Assembly (NCBI RefSeq): GCF_016651435.1
Contig: NZ_JAEPRJ010000001.1
Coordinates: 1,302,001-1,366,000 of the forward strand
Source of the DNA: Catonella massiliensis
GTDB taxonomy: Bacteria; Bacillota; Clostridia; Lachnospirales; Lachnospiraceae
Length of the DNA: 64,000 bases
Direction of reading: 5' to 3'
Shown here: positions 36,931 to 46,517 of the stretch, one piece after another
Layout of the letters: every line of letters starts with the position of its first letter
Numbering within the stretch: the stretch's first letter is position 1
Program-made: the position numbers and the translations under genes
The notes under the pieces: generated by a model
The model's database searches: none
What the model saw: only the letters and a program-made list of their open reading frames with translations
Told to the model about the DNA's origin: nothing

Positions 36931-36960
36931 AAATAATAAAGACACTCTTCTTAGAGTGCC
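36931..36960 (-). terminator. intrinsic terminator after queA
   Basis: The minus strand reads GGCACTCT-AAGA-AGAGTGTC and then a T/A-rich run. Pairing is complete only on that strand thanks to one wobble, so it serves the queA transcript. Confidence 0.75.
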
Positions 36961-37009
36961 TCATATACATATTTTTTGATTACACCTTTATATAAGAGAT
37001 TATATACTC

Positions 37010-38035
37010 TCAAATCAATATCATAGCATCACCAAAAGAAAAGAATCTGTATCTTTCTTTAACAGCTGTCTCATAAGCAGCAAGTACATTTTCTTTTCCT
37101 GCAAATGCAGAAACCAACATAACCAGGGTGGACTCAGGAAGGTGGAAGTTTGTTATAAGCCCATCCATAACCTTAAATCTATAGCCGGGATAGATGAAAA
37201 TATCAGTTTCTCCTGTTTTTGCCGTCATACACCCCGTCTCATCTGCAACCGACTCTATGGTTCTACAGCTCGTAGTACCTACGCAGATTACTCTTCCGCC
37301 GTTTCTTTTAGTTTCATTAATAATGTCAGCTGCCTCAGCGTTTACTTCATACCATTCAGTGTGCATGTGATGATTGTTTACATCATCTACCTTAACAGGC
37401 CTGAAGGTTCCAAGTCCGACATGTAATGTTATACTTGCTATTTTTATACCCTTCTCTTCTATTTTAGACAGAAGCTCTTTGGTAAAGTGCAGACCTGCTG
37501 TAGGAGCTGCTGCTGAGCCATCATACTTAGCATAAACAGTCTGATACATTTCTTTATCTTCAAGCTTGTGTGTAATATATGGAGGGAGCGGCATTTCACC
37601 CAGGGAATCAAGTATCTCTTCAAATATGCCTTCATAATAAAATCTGACTAATCGGTTTCCTTCTTCTGCAATCTCCAAAATCTCAGCTTTAAGTCTTCCG
37701 TCTCCAAAAGTAACCCTGGCTCCGGGCCTTAACTTCTTTCCCGGCTTTACCAGGGTTTCCCACACATCATTTGCCCTTCTCTTAAGCAGCAAGACCTCAA
37801 CCTTGCCGCCTGTGCCTTCCTTTTCGCCTATAAGTCTTGCAGGAATAACTCTGGTATTGTTAATAACCAGACAATCCCCCTCATTAAGATAATCTATTAC
37901 ATCACTAAATATCTTATGTTCTATAGCCCCTGTTTCCCTGTTAAGAACCAAAAGCCTTGATGCAGTTCTGTCCTCTAAAGGATCCTGAGCTATAAGTTCT
38001 TCAGGCAAATCATAATAAAAATCACTGGTTTTCAT
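37010..38035 (-). CDS. queA: S-adenosylmethionine:tRNA ribosyltransferase-isomerase
   Basis: Adds the epoxyqueuosine ring precursor to preQ1 at tRNA position 34. The 341-residue protein begins [19 protein letters not shown] and holds the conserved [11 protein letters not shown] and THLPEST-like [12 protein letters not shown] regions. It is the last gene before the heat-shock operon, 3 bases after mgsA. No other queuosine gene is in view. Confidence 0.97.
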   Translation of the reverse strand: MKTSDFYYDLPEELIAQDPLEDRTASRLLVLNRETGAIEHKIFSDVIDYLNEGDCLVINNTRVIPARLIGEKEGTGGKVEVLLLKRRANDVWETLVKPGKKLRPGARVTFGDGRLKAEILEIAEEGNRLVRFYYEGIFEEILDSLGEMPLPPYITHKLEDKEMYQTVYAKYDGSAAAPTAGLHFTKELLSKIEEKGIKIASITLHVGLGTFRPVKVDDVNNHHMHTEWYEVNAEAADIINETKRNGGRVICVGTTSCRTIESVADETGCMTAKTGETDIFIYPGYRFKVMDGLITNFHLPESTLVMLVSAFAGKENVLAAYETAVKERYRFFSFGDAMILI

Positions 38036-38038
38036 ATA

Positions 38039-38518
38039 CTATAAGGTCCTCGCTCTGTCAGCTATATTCTTGTTGAAATCAATTATCATATGGTCATATT
38101 CCTTATCCATCAGAGCAGAGGTAATCATAAAATCAGCGGTTGCTTTATTGGTGGCAATTGGGATATCATAAACCTGACAGATTCTTAAAAATGCTTTTAC
38201 ATCAGGATCATGTGGCTGTGCAGAAAGAGGATCTGAAAGGAAAACAACAAAATCAATCTTCCCCTCAACAATTTTAGCACCTATCTGCTGATCTCCGCCA
38301 AGAGGTCCGCTGTTGTAACCACGGACAGGCAGCCCAGTTGCATCTGTTATCATCCTTGCTGTAGTTCCGGTTCCCGATAGAAAGTGCTTTTCAAGAACAG
38401 CTTTGTTGTCCAAACACCACTGTATAAGCTCTTTTTTCTTCCCGTCATGCGCAATAAGTGCTATATTCTTTTGCTTTCCGATTGTGAGTGTAATAAATTC
38501 ATTGTTTAAGTTTTCCAT
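38039..38518 (-). CDS. mgsA: methylglyoxal synthase
   Basis: Converts dihydroxyacetone phosphate to methylglyoxal, a bypass of lower glycolysis under phosphate limitation. The 159-residue protein has IALIAHDGKK, the phosphate-binding SGTGTTARMI, GPLGGDQQIGA and catalytic-Asp region DPLSAQPHDPD. Length is slightly above the usual 130-155. It is 5 bases after the lipid-kinase gene. Confidence 0.95.
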   Translation of the reverse strand: MENLNNEFITLTIGKQKNIALIAHDGKKKELIQWCLDNKAVLEKHFLSGTGTTARMITDATGLPVRGYNSGPLGGDQQIGAKIVEGKIDFVVFLSDPLSAQPHDPDVKAFLRICQVYDIPIATNKATADFMITSALMDKEYDHMIIDFNKNIADRARTL

Positions 38519-38523
38519 TATTC

Positions 38524-39441
38524 TTACCTTACCTTTACTGTTAACGCCTGTTTATGGTTTTTTATTTGAACATTTTGATGTAGTCCTCCGGCTTCGCCGT
38601 CAAGAGTCCATTGCAAGCCTTCATCTGCATCTATCTTTATGTTGCCTGAGTGAAAATGACAGATATTATCTGTTTTCATATCCATAAGGATAAATGAATT
38701 AATAATATTTTGCAAGTCAAGTGGTGACTTAGGTGTTTTTACAAATATTGCATCAAACTCTCCATCATCCAAATACACCTCAGGACCTGTAATCCCCTTA
38801 AATCCCCCAACTGACTTTGAGTTAGCCACCATACCAAATATGAAATCATCTTCAATAACATAATCATCATAGGTTATTCTTAAGTGATATGGTCTGATTT
38901 TTTGAAGGCTTTTAACTCCTTCAAGAAAATATGCTGCCTTTCCTATAACGTTCTTTACATCCTGAGAAGTCTCATAAGAAACCTCTGTAAATGCGCCAAA
39001 AGCAGCAACATAAGTAAAATAGCTATACAGCTCGCCCTGGTCTCCAACATGGAAAGAACCAATATCAACCTCTTTATACATTCCGTAGATAATAACATCT
39101 ACTGCATCGGATACATCTTTTGGTATATCGAGACTTGTTGCAAAGTCATTAACTGTGCCTACAGGAATATACCCAATCACAGGGATTTTATTTCCTAGCT
39201 TTCTGGACTCCATAAGGCCTCTGGCAACCTCGTTGAATGTACCATCTCCTCCTGCACATACAAGCAAATCAAACTTATGACCCTCATTCTTAGCCATTTC
39301 ATCTGCATCACCACTTCTAGCCGTTGGAAATACTGTTATTTGATAGCCCTTAAGCGACAGCTTTTCAAGGATTAAGGATATTTCCTTTCTTATATTACCT
39401 TTACCCGAATTGGGATTGTATATAAATAAAAGTTTGGGCAT
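38524..39441 (-). CDS. DagK/YegS-type diacylglycerol or lipid kinase
   Basis: NAD/DAG kinase superfamily enzyme, probably recycling diacylglycerol at the membrane. YNPNSGKGN opens the protein, CAGGDGTFNEVA is the nucleotide site, and GTVNDFATSLDIP the typical GT-N-D-F-A motif. The ATG at 39441 (305 residues) has GGGAGG seven bases upstream; an ATG-like opening eight codons earlier overlaps tyrA and has no such site. Substrate lipid is not certain from sequence. Confidence 0.9.
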   Translation of the reverse strand: MPKLLFIYNPNSGKGNIRKEISLILEKLSLKGYQITVFPTARSGDADEMAKNEGHKFDLLVCAGGDGTFNEVARGLMESRKLGNKIPVIGYIPVGTVNDFATSLDIPKDVSDAVDVIIYGMYKEVDIGSFHVGDQGELYSYFTYVAAFGAFTEVSYETSQDVKNVIGKAAYFLEGVKSLQKIRPYHLRITYDDYVIEDDFIFGMVANSKSVGGFKGITGPEVYLDDGEFDAIFVKTPKSPLDLQNIINSFILMDMKTDNICHFHSGNIKIDADEGLQWTLDGEAGGLHQNVQIKNHKQALTVKVR

Positions 39442-39457
39442 TATATGGCCTCCCTTT

Positions 39458-40549
39458 TTAATCAAAAATTTTATAATTTCTCTCTTTTATAGCCACAAGT
39501 GCAGCTTCTTTTGAATGGCTGTCATAAAATTCAATTCTAAGTACCCCGTCTGAGAACTCCCTGTTGTGCGCTATTCCAATATTTTTAATACTAATACCCT
39601 TGGCTGCAAGTATTGAAGCCATTATGGCGATTGAGCCAGGTTCATCAGGTACATATAAAAGAATTTCGTGAGAGACCGCCATATTGCTTTTTCTAAGAGG
39701 GAGAGAATCTCTGTAGTCTTTGTTACTGTCAAAAAAATGATACAGTCTTTCCTCGTCTTTATCTTCAATCAGAGTCTTTATTTCTTTAAGTTCAGTAATG
39801 TATTTATCGAGGAATTCTCCTATGCTGTCTCTATTTGTAAGGCAGATATCCTTCCACATCTTAGGAGAGGATGAAGCTATCCTAGTTATATCCCTAAATC
39901 CTCCGGCAGCAAGCATCGCAAGTAAGCCATTTTCCTCATCTGCTTTAGCTACTACTCCAACAAGTGACGAAGCAACAACGTGAGGAACATGGCTTATTGC
40001 AGCAGTTATATAATCATGCTTTTTTGCATCAATAATTATGGAAACTGCCATTGTTTCATCTACTAATTCTCTAAGTTTTGCCAGTTTAGTCTCATCAGTG
40101 TCATTAAAAGGTGTCAGTATGTAATATGCATTTTCAAACAAATGCACATTTGCGTTTGAATAGCCTGTCTTCTCTGAACCCGCCATAGGGTGTCCGCCTA
40201 TGAACTGCTCTTTCATTCCAAGGTTAACAGCTTCTGTAGCTATAGCTCCCTTAACGCTGCCAACATCAGTAACTATGCAGTCTTTTTTTATTATGGTTTT
40301 AAGTTCTTTGAGATAAGATATATTGCTCATCACCGGAGCAGAAAGCACTATCAAATCACATTCTGAAAACTGTGTCAAATCAGTTACTATTTCATTCAGA
40401 ACTCCGTCATCCTTAGCCAATAAAAGTTCAGTATCTTCATCTTTTTTATAATTATACGCTGTAAATATATAATCAGGATGCTTTTTTCTCCATATCTTAG
40501 CAAGTGAGCCTCCAATGAGGCCAAAGCCAATAAACCCTATTCTCTGCAT
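39458..40549 (-). CDS. tyrA: prephenate dehydrogenase with ACT domain
   Basis: Makes 4-hydroxyphenylpyruvate for tyrosine. N-terminal Rossmann motif IGFIGFGLIGGSLAK, the TDVGSVKG and GGHPMAGSEKTG motifs, SHVPHVVAS catalytic His region, and a C-terminal ACT domain from about residue 293 (HEILLYVPDEPGSIAIMASI) for feedback control by tyrosine. Length 363 residues is normal. The first codons lie inside the first unit of a three-unit degenerate repeat (see 40527-40661). Confidence 0.95.
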   Translation of the reverse strand: MQRIGFIGFGLIGGSLAKIWRKKHPDYIFTAYNYKKDEDTELLLAKDDGVLNEIVTDLTQFSECDLIVLSAPVMSNISYLKELKTIIKKDCIVTDVGSVKGAIATEAVNLGMKEQFIGGHPMAGSEKTGYSNANVHLFENAYYILTPFNDTDETKLAKLRELVDETMAVSIIIDAKKHDYITAAISHVPHVVASSLVGVVAKADEENGLLAMLAAGGFRDITRIASSSPKMWKDICLTNRDSIGEFLDKYITELKEIKTLIEDKDEERLYHFFDSNKDYRDSLPLRKSNMAVSHEILLYVPDEPGSIAIMASILAAKGISIKNIGIAHNREFSDGVLRIEFYDSHSKEAALVAIKERNYKIFD

Positions 40550-40661
40550 ATATACTCTCCAAATAAGCTAAAACCAATAGGCATAATTTCACATATAAAC
40601 TCTCCAAACAAGTCAAAACTAATAAAGCTTATTTTCTGCATATTAACTCATAAAACAAGCC
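40527..40661. repeat. three degenerate ~45-bp tandem units spanning the tyrA start
   Basis: Units 40527-40573, 40574-40618 and 40619-40661 share CnAATA, TCTGCATAT or CACATAT, ACTCnnnAAA and AAG. The first contains the start codon and first codons of tyrA; the others lie upstream. They look like decayed copies of the gene start made by tandem duplication. The rest of the 248-base spacer up to 40797 shows no gene. Confidence 0.6.
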
Positions 40662-40797
40662 TATTTCTATACGTTCATTATGAAACAAGTCTGCTACAGC
40701 AATCTGTAGCAAACCTGCATCACAGGGTATCAAATACTCCTATCACCCTAAGTCAATATAAAAATGATAGCTTCAAGCCTTGGTTTTGTCAATGCTT

Positions 40798-43700
40798 TTA
40801 ATAAACCTTTTTAACTTTGGTCCTTCTCTCCTGCCATATTTTCTTAGACAGGTCAAACACAAAGAGATCCCCGTGTAAAAATTTTATCTCATCCCCATTG
40901 ATGTCTTTCTTCCTTCTTCCAAATGTTTCATATCTCCAATTGTTAAAGAACCCATCCTTTTCATTATCGGAGTTGATATAGCTTAATACCTTTTTCCCGT
41001 CTTTTAAGGTAGAAATGTCTGCTAAGACAGTAAGATAGCCGGATTTAATCCAAAAATCTTCATCAAAATATATAAATGAATGCTTTTTCATATACCCTTC
41101 GAGGTTGAATCCCTTTTTGCAGACATATATCCTTTCCGGTAAAGAATATTCTCCCCTCCATCTCTGCAGGTTCATATTACTTCCCGCCGCCAAAAGCTGC
41201 TTTGGCAGTAGTGCCTTATCATACCTGTACAAGCCAATATCTCTATCTCCTACTTTAGTAAAATGAATGTTACTATTGTCTCTTTTACCTCCAACCTTTA
41301 TTAAGCCCAGCTTCTTATTATCTTTACCAGACACCTCTTCATAATAAATATCAACAGGTATCCTGCTTCCTGCCTTTGTGTCAATAACATAAAAGTCAAA
41401 ATCCATCCTTATGCCGTATGCTTCACCAATATAATTCCCTATGGTTGTCATCTCAAAGGAAACCGCATATCCCTTCTTGAAGGCTCCCTCATTGGTAAAC
41501 TTAGGATTATCACCTTTGATAAGAGGTAAATTGTATAGTCTAACACCCTTACCAAAGACAAATTGCTTATTCCTTCCTTCCCACATTGATGTATTTTTAA
41601 CATCTAATAAGGTAAAATCTATGAGTCTGCCGCTTACTTCCACATTGATTTTATTTTCAGCTATATAATTCTTATACGAAAGATTGGCATATTCTTCAGC
41701 ATCTGAATTCGATATATGATTTAGAGCATAGGCTCTTACTACAACAATGTATTTCCCCTCATTAACTGTCATAGGAAGATGAAAAACCGTATTGCCGCTC
41801 ACTGTTATTGGCTCATTTGCAAAATAGGTTTTACCATCCACTTCAACTTCAAAAGGAAAAACGACTTCCTTTTTCAGTGTATATTTTGAATAATCCCTTT
41901 CACCATACCCCTTTATATCCAAGTGGTTTCCGACTGTTTTGATGTCAATACCAAAGTCCTTTTCAAGCACAAGCTGGTATAAAGACTTGTCGGGCTTTAT
42001 CAGCTGGCACCACTTTCTGGCGTCTTCGATACTGTAATCGCAGACCACAGGAGTATGCACCTTAACCGGATTTACATCATCAATATCAAATACCAGACTT
42101 GTTTCTCCTTCAGGATTTACGCTGTCGCTAAGCGTGTAAAATACTTGCCCACTACTTTCGTAAATACCATTTTGTACCTGTGTATCTATCGTCTTTCCAT
42201 CTTCATACAGTACTTTATCACTTATATTCTTACCCTTTGTTGCCGGTTTCACGGGCTTTGGCGCAGATTTTCTTACTTCCTTATCATCCATAATAAGCTC
42301 ATCATCTATGACAAGACGGTCATTTTTAACCATCAGGTCACCTATATGAGATTCAACAGCAGATGAAGGATTATAAGGCGGTATAGTACGCCCTTTTGCC
42401 GATTTATCTCCCAGATGAACTGATGTTAGGCTTTCAAGTGGTGGCTTTACATGCTCATCAAATGATAAGCCTGTAATATACTCTACTTTTGGTGTAACTG
42501 GCTCTTTTGGCATCATCATACTTCCTGTATCAGGTATAGCGGCATTAACCAAAACCGCGCCATCAAGCGTATACACCAAAAGACTGTCAATATACCAATA
42601 TGAATACTTCCTTTGAACTGTGGTTAGATAATCCACTCTCTTAACTTTAGAATGGCGTTTACGCTTTTTACCCTTGCCTGTTGTCCAGTGCAGATGCCAA
42701 TTAATATAACTTCTTACATCTATCAGTTTTTCTCCTGTTTTTCTCTTAAAGCGGTATTTAAGAAGATAATTCTCAGTAACAACGTTTTTAAAATAATATT
42801 CACTGACCGGTATTCCTTTCTCAATGTCAAATGGAGAATTACCCATGGTACCCGAGCCAATCACCCCCTTTGGCTCAGGTGTACCAATTTCTCCGGATAT
42901 CTCCTCTTCTTTTTCATATACGGTTGGAGGTGGTCCTTCATATACACCCACTACAACAGACTTTTCATTGCCTAGCACAACCTTCTGCTGGGAAGCCTCA
43001 TTTCCTATCTTGATGTTTTCAGGCACATTAGGTGTACTTGCTTCCCTGTACTCACTGGAAATAAGCTTATACTTTACCTTTTTCTTATTTCTCGTTACTA
43101 CTATCTCTTTAGGAAGCCTTATAGTGACCTCATCACCAAAATACTTCTTTTCCTCACTTTGAGTTAATTCCTTATCTTTTTCATCCCTATGATAGGCATA
43201 ATGAGGATTGCTCAGGTCCTTTGAACTAATATTTAACATCTTTGAACCTGAAGCATTATTCTTATCTGTAAGCTCCTCATCCCAAAGCGGCTTACCTTTC
43301 TTGTCTACATACTTAACAAGTACATTAGAATAGATCTCATAATTAATCGCATAATTATAATACTTGTCACTCAACCACTGCTTTTTAGTCTCTTCACTCC
43401 ATCCCTCTGCCCCCTGGATTTTATCAATATCTGTCAAATCATTTTTTCTGATTTTTTTTACTTCATCTCTCTCACTATCATATTCATATTTGTGCCCATC
43501 TACATATATATACTTACCATTTGGCTTTTCAAAGTCCGCCTTGTTCTTCTTCCTAAAAGCATCAATAACTTTTTTTCTTGTATAAGCATCATTTACCAGC
43601 TCATAGGTCTCAAAAACTGTATCGATATATAGCTTCTTATCCCCGTTCCTGTACTTTTTTATAAGTTCGGAATAAAAAGTCTTATTAGACATGATTTGAT

Positions 43701-44052
43701 CCTTAATATACTTTCCTGAGATTGAATTCTTTACTTTACTTAAACCCAAGGAAGACTTCTGCTTTTCTGTTTTTACAGTTTCATTGTTGGTATACAAGGT
43801 AATAATAGGCGATTTCTTCCTTAAAGGATAACCAACATCTTTTTTATCCGAGGGTTCCAATGAAATAAAGTAGCCTTTTGGCTGCCATCTTGTACCGGTT
43901 CTTGCTGATATAGCTGAAGAATACCAGATTATATCGCCATTTTCCGGGTTTACCTCAAAAGATACAGCCGACTTTACTAGGCTTACAGAAGTAAAGGTGA
44001 GGATAATAGTCAGTATAAGGAATAAAAAGCAGGCTTTCCCTCTCCTATTCAT
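40798..44052 (-). CDS. large secreted protein of the Tad-like locus, unknown
   Basis: A 1084-residue exported protein, last gene of the locus. A signal peptide covers about residues 1-29 (hydrophobic CFLFLILTIILTF). The body is rich in Lys, Tyr, Asp and Gly and looks all-beta in places; a Pro-rich stretch (PPTVYEKEEE and around) lies near the middle, and Cys is rare. No LPXTG, SLH or membrane anchor is seen at the C-terminus, which ends in basic residues. I recognise no domain. Its ATG overlaps nothing and lies 2 bases after the SLH-like gene, so it is made with it. It could be the adhesin or tip protein of the surface structure; this rests on context only. Confidence 0.7.
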   Translation of the reverse strand: MNRRGKACFLFLILTIILTFTSVSLVKSAVSFEVNPENGDIIWYSSAISARTGTRWQPKGYFISLEPSDKKDVGYPLRKKSPIITLYTNNETVKTEKQKSSLGLSKVKNSISGKYIKDQIMSNKTFYSELIKKYRNGDKKLYIDTVFETYELVNDAYTRKKVIDAFRKKNKADFEKPNGKYIYVDGHKYEYDSERDEVKKIRKNDLTDIDKIQGAEGWSEETKKQWLSDKYYNYAINYEIYSNVLVKYVDKKGKPLWDEELTDKNNASGSKMLNISSKDLSNPHYAYHRDEKDKELTQSEEKKYFGDEVTIRLPKEIVVTRNKKKVKYKLISSEYREASTPNVPENIKIGNEASQQKVVLGNEKSVVVGVYEGPPPTVYEKEEEISGEIGTPEPKGVIGSGTMGNSPFDIEKGIPVSEYYFKNVVTENYLLKYRFKRKTGEKLIDVRSYINWHLHWTTGKGKKRKRHSKVKRVDYLTTVQRKYSYWYIDSLLVYTLDGAVLVNAAIPDTGSMMMPKEPVTPKVEYITGLSFDEHVKPPLESLTSVHLGDKSAKGRTIPPYNPSSAVESHIGDLMVKNDRLVIDDELIMDDKEVRKSAPKPVKPATKGKNISDKVLYEDGKTIDTQVQNGIYESSGQVFYTLSDSVNPEGETSLVFDIDDVNPVKVHTPVVCDYSIEDARKWCQLIKPDKSLYQLVLEKDFGIDIKTVGNHLDIKGYGERDYSKYTLKKEVVFPFEVEVDGKTYFANEPITVSGNTVFHLPMTVNEGKYIVVVRAYALNHISNSDAEEYANLSYKNYIAENKINVEVSGRLIDFTLLDVKNTSMWEGRNKQFVFGKGVRLYNLPLIKGDNPKFTNEGAFKKGYAVSFEMTTIGNYIGEAYGIRMDFDFYVIDTKAGSRIPVDIYYEEVSGKDNKKLGLIKVGGKRDNSNIHFTKVGDRDIGLYRYDKALLPKQLLAAGSNMNLQRWRGEYSLPERIYVCKKGFNLEGYMKKHSFIYFDEDFWIKSGYLTVLADISTLKDGKKVLSYINSDNEKDGFFNNWRYETFGRRKKDINGDEIKFLHGDLFVFDLSKKIWQERRTKVKKVY

Positions 44053-44054
44053 AA

Positions 44055-45557
44055 TTATTCCCAACCCAACCAAGTTTCATTAGGCGGTGCAAAAAAGTTC
44101 TTAGTTTTCTCGGTCACTCTAACAACCCTCATTTTTTTAGTTTTTTTGGCAACCCCTTTTGCTAAATCTAAATCGGCCATCCATACGCATCTCCACGGAT
44201 ATTCTTCAAAATCATGAGGTGTTATCATTCCCAGTGGATAATTAACTTGATAGACCCCTTCGCACCATTCTCCAAGCTTTACTTTCTTTTCACGGTATTT
44301 TGCTAGTCCATGGGACCAGTCTCCTGTAATGCTTCCGTATATTATCTTATACAAATTTTTATCAAGATTTTTACAGGATACTATTCTGAATTTCATGTAA
44401 GTATGAAAACTTGGTATGAAATCCCAATAATATGCAGAACTTGCATCTGTTGCGACAGGTTTTGATTCAATTATAACCTTATTTTCCTTAACAAACCTGA
44501 TATATTTATCTATGTCCTTCTTCATTCCATTTAAATCACTTTTCTTGGTATATTCTTTCCTTCTATAGAATGAAATAAGCTTATCTCTCCATTTTTTATC
44601 AATGGTTCTGTAGTCTACATTCATCCTGTGATTTTGAAATCTACGCACTTTATCTGCCTCTTCGTAGATATTATCATTAGTTCCAAATGCAAATCCATTT
44701 AAAATTCTGCTATATGTATACTTTGGTGGATCATAGTCACTATGTAATTTAAAGCTGGTTGCAAGATGACTTTCATAAGAAAGCATTGTTTCATAATATG
44801 AATCCGGATAAGAAGCAAGAATATACTTGTAATCTGAAGCCCAGAAAGGCAGATTAGTCTTTCTTAGAAGCTGTCCATCAGGGCTCATTGGATATCTCTT
44901 CTTCGAATCATATACCCTTTCAATGACTTTTTTAGCTTCAGCAAGGCTTACCTTCCTCTTAGGCATAAGATTTCTGTTCTGCGTGTATCTGCCCATTGAT
45001 TTACCAATTATGATTCCTTTTTTTAATACTGTAATAAGGTCTAATTGATGTCTATTACTTGCAGACTTTATATCATTAACTCTTCCAAGTTTCTTCATTA
45101 TAACTCTTAGCTTTAATTCCCATCTTAACTGACGTGATACCAAATAATAAGAATCATCAGACCATATACCATCTTCAAATAAAACTGCTTTTGTCTTAGG
45201 ATAAACATAAAGAAACTGAGAATAATCATCACTAAGGATGATTCCTTTATCTTCTCCTGTAAATCTTAAAATATCAGCACAAACAGAGGCCAGCTTTTCA
45301 ACTGTGACAGACTCTTCAGGTGATGTTAAATAATCCAGTCCTTCAATACCGAACTTATTTAGCCCCTGCTTTTTGCCGGTGAAACTGTTGTCCTCAAAGA
45401 CGCCTAGATTGCTCCTTTCAACCAGATAGTCAACCAGTTCACCCTCAGTAGCGTAGCTCTTAGCATATACCACAGGCATATTTACAGTGCTTAAAATGAA
45501 AGCAAATATCAGCACCACATTAATAAAAACCATTTTTTTAAGATTATTTTTTATCAT
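44055..45557 (-). CDS. secreted SLH-like protein of the Tad-like locus
   Basis: A 500-residue exported protein with a signal peptide (cut near VYA-KS, residue 33). Residues 181-215 (GIIIGKSMGRYTQNRNLMPK and the following LAEAKKVIERV) match the S-layer homology pattern, and a weaker copy lies at about 44-100. SLH modules bind secondary wall polymers, so the protein may tie the structure to the wall. The C-terminal 280 residues match nothing I know and contain many Tyr and Trp. Usual SLH proteins carry three modules; only two are suggested here. Confidence 0.65.
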   Translation of the reverse strand: MIKNNLKKMVFINVVLIFAFILSTVNMPVVYAKSYATEGELVDYLVERSNLGVFEDNSFTGKKQGLNKFGIEGLDYLTSPEESVTVEKLASVCADILRFTGEDKGIILSDDYSQFLYVYPKTKAVLFEDGIWSDDSYYLVSRQLRWELKLRVIMKKLGRVNDIKSASNRHQLDLITVLKKGIIIGKSMGRYTQNRNLMPKRKVSLAEAKKVIERVYDSKKRYPMSPDGQLLRKTNLPFWASDYKYILASYPDSYYETMLSYESHLATSFKLHSDYDPPKYTYSRILNGFAFGTNDNIYEEADKVRRFQNHRMNVDYRTIDKKWRDKLISFYRRKEYTKKSDLNGMKKDIDKYIRFVKENKVIIESKPVATDASSAYYWDFIPSFHTYMKFRIVSCKNLDKNLYKIIYGSITGDWSHGLAKYREKKVKLGEWCEGVYQVNYPLGMITPHDFEEYPWRCVWMADLDLAKGVAKKTKKMRVVRVTEKTKNFFAPPNETWLGWE

Positions 45558-45559
45558 CT

Positions 45560-45976
45560 CTAACCCCTCTTTATTTCAAACTGTATTCTATTTATTTTTC
45601 CGTTACCATCCCTGTTTATATGCCCTATATAATCATCATAAGGCTCGATATAGAAGCCGTTCTCAGGGATGTTGGCTGCAATATTGAACTTGTTGTTCTT
45701 AGAAAATATTCTGCTGCCAAGGTCTGTAATCACTATTACATCCAGATCATTTTGATATTTACCGGTAAAGTTGATTACCTCCGCTCCAGTAAGGATTTCA
45801 GAATCATACTTAGCTATGTTGTATTCTCTGTAATCTCTCTCCTTTTCATTTAGCTCGTTTACAAATACATTGCCAAACGAAATGCCTTCCCTCATTAGCA
45901 AAAGGCTGAAGCTAATAACCACACAGGTTATAAAGATTCCTGCTGCAATTGTCAGCATCTTTAATGAATTCTCCAA
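45560..45976 (-). CDS. pilin-like membrane protein, paralogue 2
   Basis: A 138-residue protein starting at TTG, supported by AAGGAGGG directly upstream and by alignment with its paralogue at 47130. Both begin with MxNxLKxLTxAAG then a membrane helix (FITCVVISFSLLL here), and share later blocks (GAEVINF / GNEVIRT, VIVITD / IYVVTND, GHINR / GKVKY). The helix at the very N-terminus with the rest outside is the pilin plan, but the helix lacks the Glu at position +5 and a Gly-Phe-like cut site. Probably a structural or minor subunit. Confidence 0.7.
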   Translation of the reverse strand: MENSLKMLTIAAGIFITCVVISFSLLLMREGISFGNVFVNELNEKERDYREYNIAKYDSEILTGAEVINFTGKYQNDLDVIVITDLGSRIFSKNNKFNIAANIPENGFYIEPYDDYIGHINRDGNGKINRIQFEIKRG

Positions 45977-45985
45977 TTTCCCTCC

Positions 45986-46498
45986 TTATTTATAAAGGCC
46001 CAGAACACAGGCTTTGCAAGGATATGCTCCCTTTAGGGCACATTCCTCCATAGAGGAATATACGCTAATGCCGCTTTTATCAGAAGGCAAATGACTGCAA
46101 AGATAAGAACTATGATAAACATTGTCTGCCTCATAAAAGTATATTCTTTCTGTATTGTTTGCTCTAACTCTGTATACATCCCTAGTATATTTTGAGTAAT
46201 TACCTCTTTTAGGGAGTAAGGAAAGAATATCTTTTTCGGAACTATCTAAGTACTCACTTGATAATATCTGCCTTTCTGTTTCCGACAAATCTTCCTTGGT
46301 GCCATATAACTCTTTCTTGATATGCTCTTTAACATAACCTTCACTCAAATCATATTTTGATAATCTGAAATCATCTTGTGCATCTGCCGCCCCTGACTTT
46401 GCTATCTCCATCATTTTATTTTTAGCTAAAAGTCCTCTCTCTGTATCAGTAAAAACTGCATAAGTTTCCACTATTCCGGAAAGTACGAGGATAATCAA
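45986..46498 (-). CDS. small membrane protein with Ada-like His/Cys motif
   Basis: A protein of about 170 residues. The hydrophobic N-terminus resembles the anchor of TadE/TadG-type minor pilins; the start is uncertain, as only TTG at 46498 is usable and it truncates the helix by about nine codons, while no better start exists before the upstream stop. The C-terminus has YHSSYLCSHL (His129, Cys134) and YPCKACV (Cys161, Cys164), the pattern of Ada-type metal-binding domains. Outside the cell such a site might be structural or form disulfides. No such domain is known in pilins. Confidence 0.65.
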   Translation of the reverse strand: MIILVLSGIVETYAVFTDTERGLLAKNKMMEIAKSGAADAQDDFRLSKYDLSEGYVKEHIKKELYGTKEDLSETERQILSSEYLDSSEKDILSLLPKRGNYSKYTRDVYRVRANNTERIYFYEADNVYHSSYLCSHLPSDKSGISVYSSMEECALKGAYPCKACVLGLYK

Positions 46499-46517
46499 AA
46501 AGACAGAAATAAGCGAA

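Noticed and set aside
40550..40797. T-box or other riboswitch upstream of tyrA
   Set aside because: No AGGGUGG-type T-box core, no specifier loop and no terminator/antiterminator pair could be found.
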